Shown one piece after another: positions 1-7,885 of a stretch of DNA of 64,000 nucleotides. Origin of the DNA: Bhargavaea massiliensis (lineage in GTDB: Bacteria; Bacillota; Bacilli; Bacillales_A; Planococcaceae). Under the pieces are notes generated by a model. It was not told the DNA's origin. It worked only from the letters and a program-made list of their open reading frames with translations, and made no database searches. Numbering within the stretch: position 1 is the stretch's first letter; the number at the start of each line of letters is the position of its first letter. The stretch spans positions 124,001 through 188,000 of the forward strand of contig NZ_JAHBCJ010000001.1 of NCBI RefSeq assembly GCF_018390575.1. The letters are read 5' to 3'. The translations under genes were made by a program, and so were the position numbers.

Positions 1-1
1 A

Positions 2-634
2 CTTAATCAAGTTAATGAAGAACTTGTAACAATAAACGCTTCTATAGAGAAATTAGAACACGCTATTTTTGTCGATAAGAAGACAGATACCTCTTTTAAA
101 GAAGCTAAGAAAATCATTCAATTAAGTGAGCGCTTTAGAAAGCTACAACTTCAGAAAAAGATGCAGCAAGTTGAGCAAGAAGCTCTTAGAATGTTGAATA
201 AACTTTTTAGAAAGAAGAACTATATTTATTCAATCTCTATTGACCCGCAAACATACGAAGTAGACTTACTCGATGCTGAAAACCGTCCGCTAAATAAAAT
301 GACACTTTCATCTGGTGAGAAGCAAATGTTATTAATTGCTTTGATCTGGGCCGTCTTCAAGAGCTCCCAACGAGAAGTACCGTTTATTTTCGATACACTT
401 CTAGGCAGACTGGACAAGTCTCATAAGAGAGCTTTGCTTACGGACTTTCTTCCTCATGCTGGGACGCAGTCAATTATCTTATCTACTGATTCAGAAATTG
501 ACCAAGAGTATTTCTCAATTCTTCAACCACATTTGGCTAAAGAATATACTCTTCATTTCAATGTTGGAGACCAATCTACGAATATACTTCATGAATATCT
601 GCCGCTACTCACTGAAGGGACTGTACGCCCATGA
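2..634 (+). CDS. dndD: DNA phosphorothioation protein DndD, C-terminal part (5' end outside window)
   Basis: The reading frame is open from the window edge, so only about the last 210 residues are present. They hold the end of a charged coiled-coil arm followed by the C-terminal ABC-ATPase lobe of an SMC/RecN-like protein: a signature-like SSGEKQMLL and a Walker-B-like region (PFIFDTLLGRLD), with an STDSEI segment near the end. DndD is the ATPase of the Dnd system, which puts sulfur into the DNA backbone. The identification rests mainly on the ATPase features together with the adjoining DndE and cysteine desulfurase. The stop overlaps the dndE start (ATGA). Codon use is AT-rich compared with everything to the right, as expected for an acquired island. 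Confidence 0.85.
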   Translation, partial: LNQVNEELVTINASIEKLEHAIFVDKKTDTSFKEAKKIIQLSERFRKLQLQKKMQQVEQEALRMLNKLFRKKNYIYSISIDPQTYEVDLLDAENRPLNKMTLSSGEKQMLLIALIWAVFKSSQREVPFIFDTLLGRLDKSHKRALLTDFLPHAGTQSIILSTDSEIDQEYFSILQPHLAKEYTLHFNVGDQSTNILHEYLPLLTEGTVRP

Positions 635-1023
635 ATTTTCGTCTAAAAACATCATCTGCGACAGGCGAACGGCTTTTAACACTTCAAGCTAACACCGGCT
701 TGACCTGGAACGTTTTAGCAAGAATTGCAGTTGCTCTTTCGCTTAATGATCCTTCTATTCCTGAAGCCGCCCCTGACCGCAATGGACTGGAAATCCATAG
801 GAATGCTTTAACCGGAGAAATGGACTTCGTTTATAAAACGCTGATTAAACAGCACTCAAAGCGAAATGTTTCTGAAGAAGAATATTTCCCAGAACTATTT
901 AACGCTCATATTGAACGGGGTATGGAGCTCCTAGAAAACGAATACCGGTATGCAGGGAACTTTGAGAAACTATTGTTGAATTTACTTGAGATGGGAGGCC
1001 AGCCGATTGGTCTATCTCGATAA
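631..1023 (+). CDS. dndE: DNA sulfur modification protein DndE
   Basis: This 130-residue protein starts at an ATG overlapping the dndD stop. Its length, N-terminal FRLKTSSATGERL and following LTWNVLARIAVALSL segment fit the DndE family, a small tetrameric protein of the Dnd complex reported to bind nicked DNA. It lies between dndD and a cysteine desulfurase, which is strong context. The last codons overlap the next gene, whose ribosome binding site and start lie inside dndE, so the two are probably translationally coupled. GC content is low like dndD. Confidence 0.85.
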   Translation: MNFRLKTSSATGERLLTLQANTGLTWNVLARIAVALSLNDPSIPEAAPDRNGLEIHRNALTGEMDFVYKTLIKQHSKRNVSEEEYFPELFNAHIERGMELLENEYRYAGNFEKLLLNLLEMGGQPIGLSR

Positions 1024-2125
1024 TAGTGCTACTACAAAAATGTACGAAGAAGTTTACGAGGCAATGCTGCCATTTTTGTTAAGGGAGTATGGTAACCCCT
1101 CCAGTAAATATTATGCGCAAGCCAATACGTCAAAAAAGGCAGTAGAAGAATCCAGACTTCAACTTTCTTCACTATTAGGTACATCCACTGATGAAATTAT
1201 TTTCACTAGTGGATCGACAGAGAGTAATAATATGATTATTAAAGGTGTCGCAGATTTTTATTCAGAGAAAGGCAATCACATTATTACATCTGTCGCAGAG
1301 CATCCTTCTGTCTTAGAGACATGCGAATTTCTTGAAAGCAAAGGATATCGCGTTACGTATTTAGAGACAGATCGATATGGTAGAGTGGATCCCAAATCTG
1401 TTGAACAGGAAATATGCCAAGACACCATTCTCGTTACTATTATGTGGGGGAATAATGAGCTGGGATCCCTTAATAATATAGAGGCGATCTCAAACATTTG
1501 TCTGCAAAGTGGCACCTTTTTTCATACAGATGCAACTCAAGTAGTTGGTAAGCTAGACTTCTCTTTAGAAGACTATCCAGGAATCAGCTTTATGTCTTGC
1601 TCAGCTCATAAATTCCATGGACCTAAAGGGATTGGAGCTGTGTATATTAAAAAAGATCAATACGGGATTCCAACTCCCATTACCCCGCTTCTACATGGTG
1701 GTGGGCAAGAAAAAGAAATCCGGAGCGGAACACTAGCAGTGCATAACATTGTTGGTATGGGAAAAGCAGCCAAAGTCACTGAACAGAATTTGAAAAATAA
1801 TATTCGCCGACTGATTGAGAATGAAGAATATTTAACGGGGTTACTCAATAATAAATTTGGTGATGCAATCTCATTTAACAGTGACATTAAAGACAAAATC
1901 CCAGGCATTCTTAATGTCCAATTTAAAGGGATTAACAATGAGTTACTGCTCAAGCAGCTTGCTCCTTATGTAGCAGCATCAACCGGTTCTGCATGTAGCT
2001 CTAGCAAGCCCTCACATGTACTTGCTGCCGCTGGTTATTCCCATGAAGAGATACGGTCCTCAATAAGATTTTCTATGTCATCTATGACAACAAAAGAAGA
2101 ACTGACGGTATTTAACGAGTTATAA
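1007..2125 (+). CDS. dndA: Cysteine desulfurase DndA (IscS/NifS-like)
   Basis: This PLP-dependent class V aminotransferase-fold enzyme would supply sulfur from cysteine to the Dnd machinery. It begins VYLDNSATT, has the PLP-lysine motif SAHKFHGPKG (Lys about 202) and the catalytic cysteine in STGSACSSSK (Cys about 330). I chose the TTG at 1007 because GGGAGG lies at 993-998 with ordinary spacing and because the family starts just before YLDN; an in-frame TTG at 986 is the alternative. It overlaps dndE by 17 bases. The gene could in principle also serve general Fe-S or thiolation chemistry, but it is embedded in the dnd operon. At about 372 residues it is full length. Confidence 0.85.
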   Translation: MVYLDNSATTKMYEEVYEAMLPFLLREYGNPSSKYYAQANTSKKAVEESRLQLSSLLGTSTDEIIFTSGSTESNNMIIKGVADFYSEKGNHIITSVAEHPSVLETCEFLESKGYRVTYLETDRYGRVDPKSVEQEICQDTILVTIMWGNNELGSLNNIEAISNICLQSGTFFHTDATQVVGKLDFSLEDYPGISFMSCSAHKFHGPKGIGAVYIKKDQYGIPTPITPLLHGGGQEKEIRSGTLAVHNIVGMGKAAKVTEQNLKNNIRRLIENEEYLTGLLNNKFGDAISFNSDIKDKIPGILNVQFKGINNELLLKQLAPYVAASTGSACSSSKPSHVLAAAGYSHEEIRSSIRFSMSSMTTKEELTVFNEL

Positions 2126-2160
2126 AAAGAAGCCATGGCATATGCCGTGGCTTCTTCTTA
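2126..2160 (+). terminator. Intrinsic terminator after dndA
   Basis: An almost perfect inverted repeat (AAGAAGCC..GGC / GCC..GGCTTCTT) starts right after the dndA stop and ends the dnd operon. The AT-rich composition stops shortly after it, so this is close to the island boundary. Confidence 0.8.
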
Positions 2161-2181
2161 TAGATAATCAATTGTTTTTAA

Positions 2182-2502
2182 TTACTTAACCTCTATCAAA
2201 TAAATCTTCTCATCAAACGCGCCCCGCTTCTTGGCTTTTTCCTCCCGGATCATGTCCAGCTGGTGAGGTGTTGCTCCGTGTGCGGCGGCTGTTGCGTAGA
2301 TGAGTTCAAGCATGTCGGCGAGTTCCTCGACGGCTGCGACGGCATTCTCGGCTGCCAGGTATTCCTCGTATTCTTCACCGATCTTCTTTCTGAGTTCCTG
2401 CATATATTCATCATCATTCAGAATTCGTGTTTTTGCTTCCTTCCCGGCGAGTTCGATGATCTCCGGGATCCGGTCACGTACGAGTTTGTTGTGGATGGGC
2501 AT
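2182..2502 (-). CDS. MazG-like / phosphoribosyl-ATP pyrophosphohydrolase-like nucleotide pyrophosphatase
   Basis: This 106-residue all-alpha NTP pyrophosphatase-fold protein starts with the family's typical YNKLVRDRIPEI-type N-terminus (here HNKLVRDRIPEIIE). It carries the metal-binding acidic pattern EEYEEYLAAE and EELADMLELIYA (EExxE...ExxD). Members hydrolyse nucleoside triphosphates to monophosphates and pyrophosphate; the substrate cannot be told from the sequence. A strong site (AGAGGAGG) precedes the ATG. It is a single gene on the minus strand next to the dnd island, with normal chromosomal GC. Confidence 0.8.
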   Translation of the reverse strand: MPIHNKLVRDRIPEIIELAGKEAKTRILNDDEYMQELRKKIGEEYEEYLAAENAVAAVEELADMLELIYATAAAHGATPHQLDMIREEKAKKRGAFDEKIYLIEVK

Positions 2503-2612
2503 TGGATGGTCCTCCTCTTGTTACAGCTTTGTACCTTCTATTATAAATGTTTTCCAGTCGAGGGGGCGGGATGTGCTCACTTGTCGCATTACTCCCGTTT
2601 AGGTTCAAAGGG

Positions 2613-2639
2613 AAAAACCGCCGGGGTTCCGGCGGTTTT
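2613..2639 (-). terminator. Intrinsic terminator of the metallophosphoesterase gene
   Basis: A GC-rich stem (AAAACCGCC..GGCGGTTTTT) lies 17 bases past the stop of the minus-strand gene. A nearly identical hairpin occurs at 3911-3937 after the next gene upstream. Confidence 0.8.
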
Positions 2640-2655
2640 CATGTTCCAGCAGAAT

Positions 2656-3756
2656 TTATTGAATCCCAAAGTCCCTCGCGAATACCATCTTGGTGTCGAC
2701 CAGGACCCCTTCTGCATTTTCATCCAGGTTGAAGATGCGTGCGCCGCGGAGGCGGTCGTTTTCTTCGCCGCCGAGGCCGTATGTGCCGAAGCCGGCGTTG
2801 CCTGCGTAGCCGAGTTGGATGCCGTAGTAGTTGCCGACGTAGGTGTTGATGTGGTCATGACCGGAGAAGACGCCCTGCACGTCGCCGCGCTCGAGCATGG
2901 CTGCGAACATGCCGCTGTTAACTGGCCCGGTGCAGACGCATTCGTTTTTCTCGCCGACGATGCTGTGCTTTCCCACTGCTTTCTGATGGCTTTCTTCTGT
3001 CCGCTCGAATGGGCTGGCATACCACATGAATTCAAATTCCGGGAGCGGGATGTGCATGAAGGCGAGTGACGGGACTTTGTGTCCGGTTGTCTGCTCCAGC
3101 TTTTTCGACGTCTCGTAGTACCACTGGACCTGGTCTTGGCCGAGCCACTCATACTGCTGGTAGCCTTCGAAATCCTGCCCTGCAATCTCGCCCGGAGCAT
3201 AGCGTCCGCTGTCGAACAGCCAGACGTTAAATGCCGTCTCCGTGTTCTTGGAGTTCTTGATCCCGATCGATGCATTGCCGGTCCCCGTGACTCCGTTCGG
3301 GCCCGGCTTGTTTACGTTGTGTTCATACGACATGTAGACATCCAGCAGATCCGCTTCAGTCATGCCGGTCTTCGGCGTGTGGTCTTCATCGTGATTCCCG
3401 AATGTCACCACCCAGTGGACGCCCCGCTCTTCCATGGGCTTCGCGATGTTTTCGATGGCCTGTTTGACCTCTTCTTCCGTGTCGAGGTCCCCGTTCATCA
3501 TGTCCCCGTTGAGGATGGCGAGATCCGGCTTTTCTTCATCCAATACCGTGTTCATCAATTCGATTGTCCGGGGATCGGTCTCCTCGTCATCCTGGATATC
3601 GTTGAACTGGACAATCTTATAGTTGCCGTCAGCGTTGAACTGCAGCTTTTTGTTCTCGTTCGTCTTCCCTTCTACCGAAGGGCTGATGAGGCTGGTTGTC
3701 ATCAGAACGACTGCACAGGCAATGGCGATGATACCGGCCAGCGATTTCCACTTCAT
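2656..3756 (-). CDS. Secreted metallophosphoesterase (calcineurin/purple-acid-phosphatase-like)
   Basis: This 366-residue protein has an N-terminal signal or anchor segment (MKWKSLAGIIAIACAVVL) followed by a calcineurin-like phosphoesterase domain. The metal-site motifs appear in order: QFNDIQD, LNGDMMNG, TFGNHDED, MHIPLPE and VFSGHDH. It should hydrolyse phosphomonoesters or diesters outside the membrane; the substrate is unknown. The open frame extends further upstream, but I placed the start at 3756 because AAAGAGGG sits at good spacing and the signal peptide begins there. The gene is monocistronic, with its own terminator at 2613. Confidence 0.82.
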   Translation of the reverse strand: MKWKSLAGIIAIACAVVLMTTSLISPSVEGKTNENKKLQFNADGNYKIVQFNDIQDDEETDPRTIELMNTVLDEEKPDLAILNGDMMNGDLDTEEEVKQAIENIAKPMEERGVHWVVTFGNHDEDHTPKTGMTEADLLDVYMSYEHNVNKPGPNGVTGTGNASIGIKNSKNTETAFNVWLFDSGRYAPGEIAGQDFEGYQQYEWLGQDQVQWYYETSKKLEQTTGHKVPSLAFMHIPLPEFEFMWYASPFERTEESHQKAVGKHSIVGEKNECVCTGPVNSGMFAAMLERGDVQGVFSGHDHINTYVGNYYGIQLGYAGNAGFGTYGLGGEENDRLRGARIFNLDENAEGVLVDTKMVFARDFGIQ

Positions 3757-3910
3757 GATCAGACCCTCTTTCCTATGTATGTCGTGCTGCGCAGGCTTGC
3801 TTCCCGTTTCATCGTCCCTCCATGATCCGGCATGCCTACATGCCTTAGTATAGGCGGGGTCTGTTGAGACATTGTTAACTGGGGATAAACAATTGTTAAA
3901 TGTGAAATGC

Positions 3911-3937
3911 GAAAAACCGCCGGGTTCCGGCGGTTTG
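3911..3937 (-). terminator. Intrinsic terminator of the GrpB-family gene
   Basis: The stem AACCGCC..GGCGGTT is followed on the minus strand by a T run. It is almost the same sequence as the terminator at 2613-2639. Confidence 0.7.
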
Positions 3938-3989
3938 TGATCTGTCGTTATTGCGCATTCTCCGGCTGATAGACACCGGGTATTATTAA

Positions 3990-4481
3990 TCACAGTCTTT
4001 TGAATTCCGGTGTTTCCATAATTTTTTCGAAAAACTTGTTTTTTGCTTGTCGGTAATTATCCATTTCGCTGCCTTCATGACTTTTCTTTAGGTCATCATA
4101 TTCTTTTAGGTATTTATTATTTTCCAGTAAAACATCCCTGAACTTCCAGAAGAAATCAACTTCCGAATTGATTACAGTTAATTGTACTCCCAATGGAGGG
4201 GTGGCTGAATCGTCTTGAAACGCTCTGAAGTCATCTGTTTTTGAACTGCCTTCGTTGATGTCATATAACGTCTCAAGAGCTTTAACAGCCAATGGAAATT
4301 TTTCCGTTGGAACACGCACCTGTATATCAATGTCGCCTTTGGTCAGGCAACTGGGTATGGCTGAACTTCCGACGTGCTGGATATCTGCAAATGGCAAGTG
4401 TTCGCTTATAATTTTCTTGTGTGACATAAATGCTTTTTCAGCTTGTTCAATATTATTTTCGAAGAAATTTACTTGCTCCAT
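3990..4481 (-). CDS. GrpB / UPF0157-family nucleotidyltransferase-like protein
   Basis: This 163-residue protein carries the family signature IQHVGSSAIPSCLTKGDIDI (about residues 30-50), a nucleotidyltransferase-fold GS..D.D motif, and a C-terminal NKYLKEYDDLKK helix. The biochemical role of the family is not settled; some members are fused to dephospho-CoA kinase. The start at 4481 follows AAGGAAGGG; upstream in-frame codons lack such a site. It is AT-richer than its neighbours, which hints at separate acquisition. Confidence 0.75.
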   Translation of the reverse strand: MEQVNFFENNIEQAEKAFMSHKKIISEHLPFADIQHVGSSAIPSCLTKGDIDIQVRVPTEKFPLAVKALETLYDINEGSSKTDDFRAFQDDSATPPLGVQLTVINSEVDFFWKFRDVLLENNKYLKEYDDLKKSHEGSEMDNYRQAKNKFFEKIMETPEFKRL

Positions 4482-4530
4482 ATAAACCCTTCCTTGGTTT
4501 GAAAACCGCAACTGTCTCGGAGGTTTTGTT

Positions 4531-4926
4531 TTACTTCGCATTCTCATCCGTCTGATGAATCCCAAAGAGGTTCCCTTCCGAATCGGTGTAGTAGCCCTGC
4601 CAGGCCATGCCGGGGAGGGCGTATTTCGGGAGGGCGACGGTGCCACCGTTTGAGAGAATCTTCTCCTCTGTGGCGTCGTAATCTTCGACGCCCATCGTGC
4701 AGGCGAATCCGTTGAGCGGCTGCCCGGAATCCGGTGGCGGGCCTTGGCGCTGCATGAGGGCGCCGTTGATGCCCATTTCGTCCTTGTCCCCGGTCACCGC
4801 CCCGAAGTACGGCATGCCGGCGTATTCGCTCCAGTCCTCGAACGTCCAGCCGAATACCTCCCCGTAGAACTCTTTCGCCCGCTCCATATCGTCGACGTGA
4901 ATCTCGAAGTGTATGACTTTCCCCAT
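4531..4926 (-). CDS. VOC-superfamily (glyoxalase-fold) protein
   Basis: This 131-residue single VOC module runs from VIHFEIHVDDMERAKEFYGEVFGW to a C-terminal DSEGNLFGIHQTD. Two paired beta-alpha-beta-beta-beta units are expected, with His and Glu-type metal ligands near each end. Members range from glyoxalases to antibiotic-binding proteins, so the substrate is unknown. It is preceded by GGGGAGAG and lies 15 bases after the SRPBCC gene on the same strand, so the two are probably co-transcribed. Confidence 0.75.
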   Translation of the reverse strand: MGKVIHFEIHVDDMERAKEFYGEVFGWTFEDWSEYAGMPYFGAVTGDKDEMGINGALMQRQGPPPDSGQPLNGFACTMGVEDYDATEEKILSNGGTVALPKYALPGMAWQGYYTDSEGNLFGIHQTDENAK

Positions 4927-4941
4927 CTTGCTCTCCCCTTC

Positions 4942-5403
4942 CTATTTCTTGTTGGATTCCAGATATGCTTTTAACGCATCCAGGTCTTTCGCGGTGGCTT
5001 TCTTGAATGGGCCGGCCATCATCTTGCCGAACAGCTTCGTCAGGCCGGTGAGCCCCCCGATCTCGCCGTGCAGATGGACGTTGGACTTGTCTCCTGTCCC
5101 GCCGACCCGGTACGTGAAGAGGTACTCCCCTTTTCCTGTCATGCCTTTTGTCCCATCGACTCTGATTACGACCTTCTCGTTGGGCACGAGTTCCACGACT
5201 TCGAAATGCTCGGATGCCTTTGATCCGTACATCTTCCTCGTCTCGATCCACGTGCTGCCTTCCCGCATCGGTCCTGAGTCCTGCCGCTCAATCCCGACGA
5301 GCCCCTGCATCCAATGCTCTGCGGCCTCCAGGTCGAGCAGCGCGTCATACAGCCGCTCCTTCGGCACACGGACATCCCGTTCCACTTCGAACTCAATACC
5401 CAA
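4942..5403 (-). CDS. SRPBCC-family (START/Bet v1-like) protein
   Basis: This 153-residue protein has the usual opening of the polyketide-cyclase/START-like fold (FEVERDVRVPKERLYDALLDLEAAEHW), a central beta sheet and a long C-terminal helix (TAKDLDALKAYLES). The fold forms a hydrophobic ligand pocket; no ligand can be assigned. The start codon is TTG at 5403 with AGGAGGG seven or eight bases upstream. It is the first gene of a likely two-gene unit with the VOC gene. Confidence 0.7.
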   Translation of the reverse strand: MGIEFEVERDVRVPKERLYDALLDLEAAEHWMQGLVGIERQDSGPMREGSTWIETRKMYGSKASEHFEVVELVPNEKVVIRVDGTKGMTGKGEYLFTYRVGGTGDKSNVHLHGEIGGLTGLTKLFGKMMAGPFKKATAKDLDALKAYLESNKK

Positions 5404-5559
5404 CGCTGTCCCTCCTGTCCAAGCCAGTCCTTACCTGGTAACCAATTCGACTTGCGGCCGGTGAAGCCCTTTCAGTATCAGGAAATTTAACAAGAAGGAA
5501 TTTTACTTTCCAATCCAGAATGTCATCCACAGTCTTCCTATTTAAGGGGTGAACGATCG

Positions 5560-5937
5560 ATGATCAGCAAAGTCGGCCAGATTATGCTGTATGTCAATGA
5601 CCAGGACGAGTCGGTGAAGTTTTGGACGGAGCAACTCGGGTTTGCCGTGATTGCGGAAGAAGACAACCAGCAGGGCTTCAGATGGATTGAAATCGCGCCG
5701 ACCAAAGACGCGGAAACGAGCATCATCCCTCACATCAAAGCGTTTGTTTCTAAGATGTCACCAGGCTTAAATCTGGACACGCCTTCCCTCATGTTCTTTA
5801 CGGACAAGTTCGATCAGTTGCACCGTGAACTGAAGGAAAAGACGACCGTCGGGGAGATTGTTAACATGCCGTCCGGCAGGGTCTTTAACTTCGCCGACAA
5901 TGAAGACAACTATTTTGCCGTCATGGAAAAGAAGTAA
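5560..5937 (+). CDS. VOC-family protein (glyoxalase-like)
   Basis: This 125-residue protein opens IMLYVNDQDESVKFWTEQLGF and closes with GRVFNFADNEDNYFAVME, the two halves of a VOC module. The C-terminal metal position E appears as NEDNYF rather than the more usual DPDGN. AGGGGTGA precedes the ATG. It is a single gene ending in the bidirectional terminator shared with uppP. No specific function can be assigned. Confidence 0.72.
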   Translation: MISKVGQIMLYVNDQDESVKFWTEQLGFAVIAEEDNQQGFRWIEIAPTKDAETSIIPHIKAFVSKMSPGLNLDTPSLMFFTDKFDQLHRELKEKTTVGEIVNMPSGRVFNFADNEDNYFAVMEKK

Positions 5938-5946
5938 TCCTAAAGA

Positions 5947-6004
5947 AAAGGAAGTCCCTCCGAAACGCCTGATAATCAGGCCGTTCGAAGAGACTTCCTT
6001 TTTG
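5947..6004. terminator. Bidirectional terminator between VOC gene and uppP
   Basis: The arms AAAGGAAGTC and GACTTCCTTTTT flank a longer loop that itself contains short complementary stretches. It lies between two convergent stops, with A and T runs on both sides. Confidence 0.65.
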
Positions 6005-6012
6005 ATTTTCTA

Positions 6013-6825
6013 TCAGAAAAAGATCAGCAGCAGAATCCCTGCGATAAAGCAGTAGTATGTAAAGTACACGAGCTTCCCGCTCTTCATGACGCCCATGAAC
6101 CACTTGAGTGCAAAGTAGGTCATGAACAGGGTGGCGACAAATGCGGCGAAGTAAGGGATCATCAGGCCCGCTTTGTTCGGTTCATCCATGAAATCCCCCA
6201 CGCCCAGCACGAGGCCGCCGAGGCTGACGGGAATGTAAAGCATGAACGAGAACCGGAGGGCGGTCTCTTGCTTCATGCCGACGGCGATTGCCGAGATGAT
6301 CGTCGCGCCGGAACGGCTGATTCCCGGTGTCAGCGCAACAGCCTGCCCCAGGCCGACTAGGATGGCGTCTTTTGCCGTGAGGTCGCTTTCGCCTTTGGTG
6401 CCCTTCATGTTGCGGATCAGCCACAGGGCGATCCCCGTGACGAACAGCATGATGGCAATCGTTGTCATGCTGACGTTTTCCACAATGTAGTCGCTCAGTA
6501 AAAAGCCGAGGGCCCCTGCCGGAATCGTTCCGATGATGATAAAGCAGACAAAGCGAAAGTCACTTTTATATCGGTCATTTTTCGTTTGAAGATACTGCCA
6601 TGAGTTGACCGCCAGCCTTGCAATGTCGTGACGGTAGATGAACAAAATCGCCAGCAGCGAAGCAGTATTGGTCAGGATCGCAAACGTGAAGCCCTGCTCC
6701 CCCAGACCGAGCAGTTCACTCGCCACCATGACGTGCCCGCTGGACGATACCGGAATCGGTTCGGTAAAGCCCTGGACAAGCCCGATCACGATCATTTTGA
6801 TGATCAATATTAAATCTGTTTCCAT
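6013..6825 (-). CDS. uppP: Undecaprenyl-diphosphatase UppP (BacA)
   Basis: This 270-residue polytopic membrane protein recycles the cell-wall lipid carrier by removing phosphate from undecaprenyl diphosphate and gives bacitracin resistance when overproduced. Both conserved regions are visible: GLVQGFTEPIPVSSSGH near the N-terminus (E and S/H catalytic region) and TPGISRSGATI in the middle (Arg). Around eight hydrophobic segments follow. The EPIP form of the usual EFLP motif is a variant. The start is preceded by AAGGAGG. It appears monocistronic. Confidence 0.88.
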   Translation of the reverse strand: METDLILIIKMIVIGLVQGFTEPIPVSSSGHVMVASELLGLGEQGFTFAILTNTASLLAILFIYRHDIARLAVNSWQYLQTKNDRYKSDFRFVCFIIIGTIPAGALGFLLSDYIVENVSMTTIAIMLFVTGIALWLIRNMKGTKGESDLTAKDAILVGLGQAVALTPGISRSGATIISAIAVGMKQETALRFSFMLYIPVSLGGLVLGVGDFMDEPNKAGLMIPYFAAFVATLFMTYFALKWFMGVMKSGKLVYFTYYCFIAGILLLIFF

Positions 6826-6917
6826 GTTGTCCTCCTTGAAAAGCCTCTCCCCATTTTATACAACTTCGCCGGAGGGGGGAAATAGGAAAAGACGCCAGTA
6901 TTCTCTGTTGGGCGAGG

Positions 6918-7172
6918 TTAAAAACCATTCAGTCCAAGCATAAATATCGCAATGATGACCAGAAATCCTGCCGGAAGCACAATCAAGATAGCGGCTGATA
7001 CTTTCCGCCAAAAACCGCTTTCGCTATACCAAGAAGCCAGAACAGCTGACGAGTATCCAATCAAGACAATAAAGACCCATGAGGACCCGATATCCTTCCC
7101 GACAAGCGATTGTAAACTGATATAAGTGACTACCAAAATGACAATAGATAAGATACCCGAGTATTTCCTCAT
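6918..7172 (-). CDS. Small membrane protein, function unknown
   Basis: This 84-residue protein has three hydrophobic segments (about 6-25, 30-46 and 58-80) and a short positively charged N-terminus (MRKY). GAAGGGGAAC precedes the ATG. It follows two other small membrane-protein genes on the same strand (7204-7463 and 7454-7747) and may form a unit with them. I recognise no family. Confidence 0.6.
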   Translation of the reverse strand: MRKYSGILSIVILVVTYISLQSLVGKDIGSSWVFIVLIGYSSAVLASWYSESGFWRKVSAAILIVLPAGFLVIIAIFMLGLNGF

Positions 7173-7203
7173 TGCAGTTCCCCTTCACCCTGGACTCAGG
7201 TTC

Positions 7204-7463
7204 TTATTGTTTGGATTTCTCGTCTATTTTCCACTTTAAATACTCGTACACGATATCACCGAGAGTGGCCAGAGTGGCTATAAATGGGATCCAGAACCTA
7301 AAGTACACATTATCGAGATCCGGATGGCCTTCCGCCTCTGCAACTGCCCAATACAGAAACGCAAGGATTAAAGGGCCGCCCCAAAGCGTTCGAATAAACT
7401 TCCCCCTGGCATCCAGTTCCCCATAACCAATCTTGATCTCTTTCTTGATGCCCTCACCCCCAT
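7204..7463 (-). pseudogene. Small membrane protein with frameshift in a G5 tract at its start
   Basis: The minus strand encodes a protein-like frame reading EGIKKEIKIGYGELD, then a hydrophobic segment (GGPLILAFLYWAVAE) and a second one, ending EYLKWKIDEKSKQ. No ATG, GTG or TTG lies in that frame before a stop. An ATG at 7463 is one frame off, separated by a run of five G (7457-7461). A sixth G would join ATG to the frame and give an 86-residue protein. Either the gene is broken, the tract is variable, or the sequence lacks one base. The ATG overlaps the stop of the upstream gene, suggesting coupling. Confidence 0.55.
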
Positions 7464-7747
7464 GATCTCTTAACTTTTCGTTCCAAAAGAATCGGTGAGA
7501 TATTCAGCAAAATCGAAATGATGGTCAGTACCCATAACGCCCGCTCCATGCCAGGGACGACGTCCATCAGCGCTGCCCAGTCTTCCGCTTTCACCCAATC
7601 GGATACCAGGCTGTATTCTGCACAAAGGGTGAATGTCGTGAGCGATAACCCCATCGCCATGGCAAGCTTATAATCCTTCCCTGCTCGGTACAAATAAAGA
7701 TTCGTAAATGTTGCGGCGATCGCAAGAACCCCTAATATGATCCACAT
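7454..7747 (-). CDS. Small membrane protein, function unknown
   Basis: A protein of about 97 residues starts MWIILGVLAIAATFTNLYLY and has three hydrophobic segments and a basic end (ERKVKRSWG). A GGGGATG lies before the ATG at 7747; an in-frame ATG at 7783 would add 12 residues but has no clear site. It is the first of three small membrane-protein frames reading leftward. Confidence 0.55.
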   Translation of the reverse strand: MWIILGVLAIAATFTNLYLYRAGKDYKLAMAMGLSLTTFTLCAEYSLVSDWVKAEDWAALMDVVPGMERALWVLTIISILLNISPILLERKVKRSWG

Positions 7748-7885
7748 CGCTTCATCCCCATTTTTTATGTACTCCACCAACACAACAACTGTAAGTGTGT
7801 TGGAAATCTGGACGTTAGGAGTTGTTTTTAGTTTCCTTTTTCCACTTTCGGTACTTGTACATTAAGCTTTCGAGATTGCTTTACA

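Noticed and set aside
4531-5403. VOC and SRPBCC genes as an antibiotic resistance pair
   Set aside because: Both folds are too general and neither shows residues of a known resistance enzyme.
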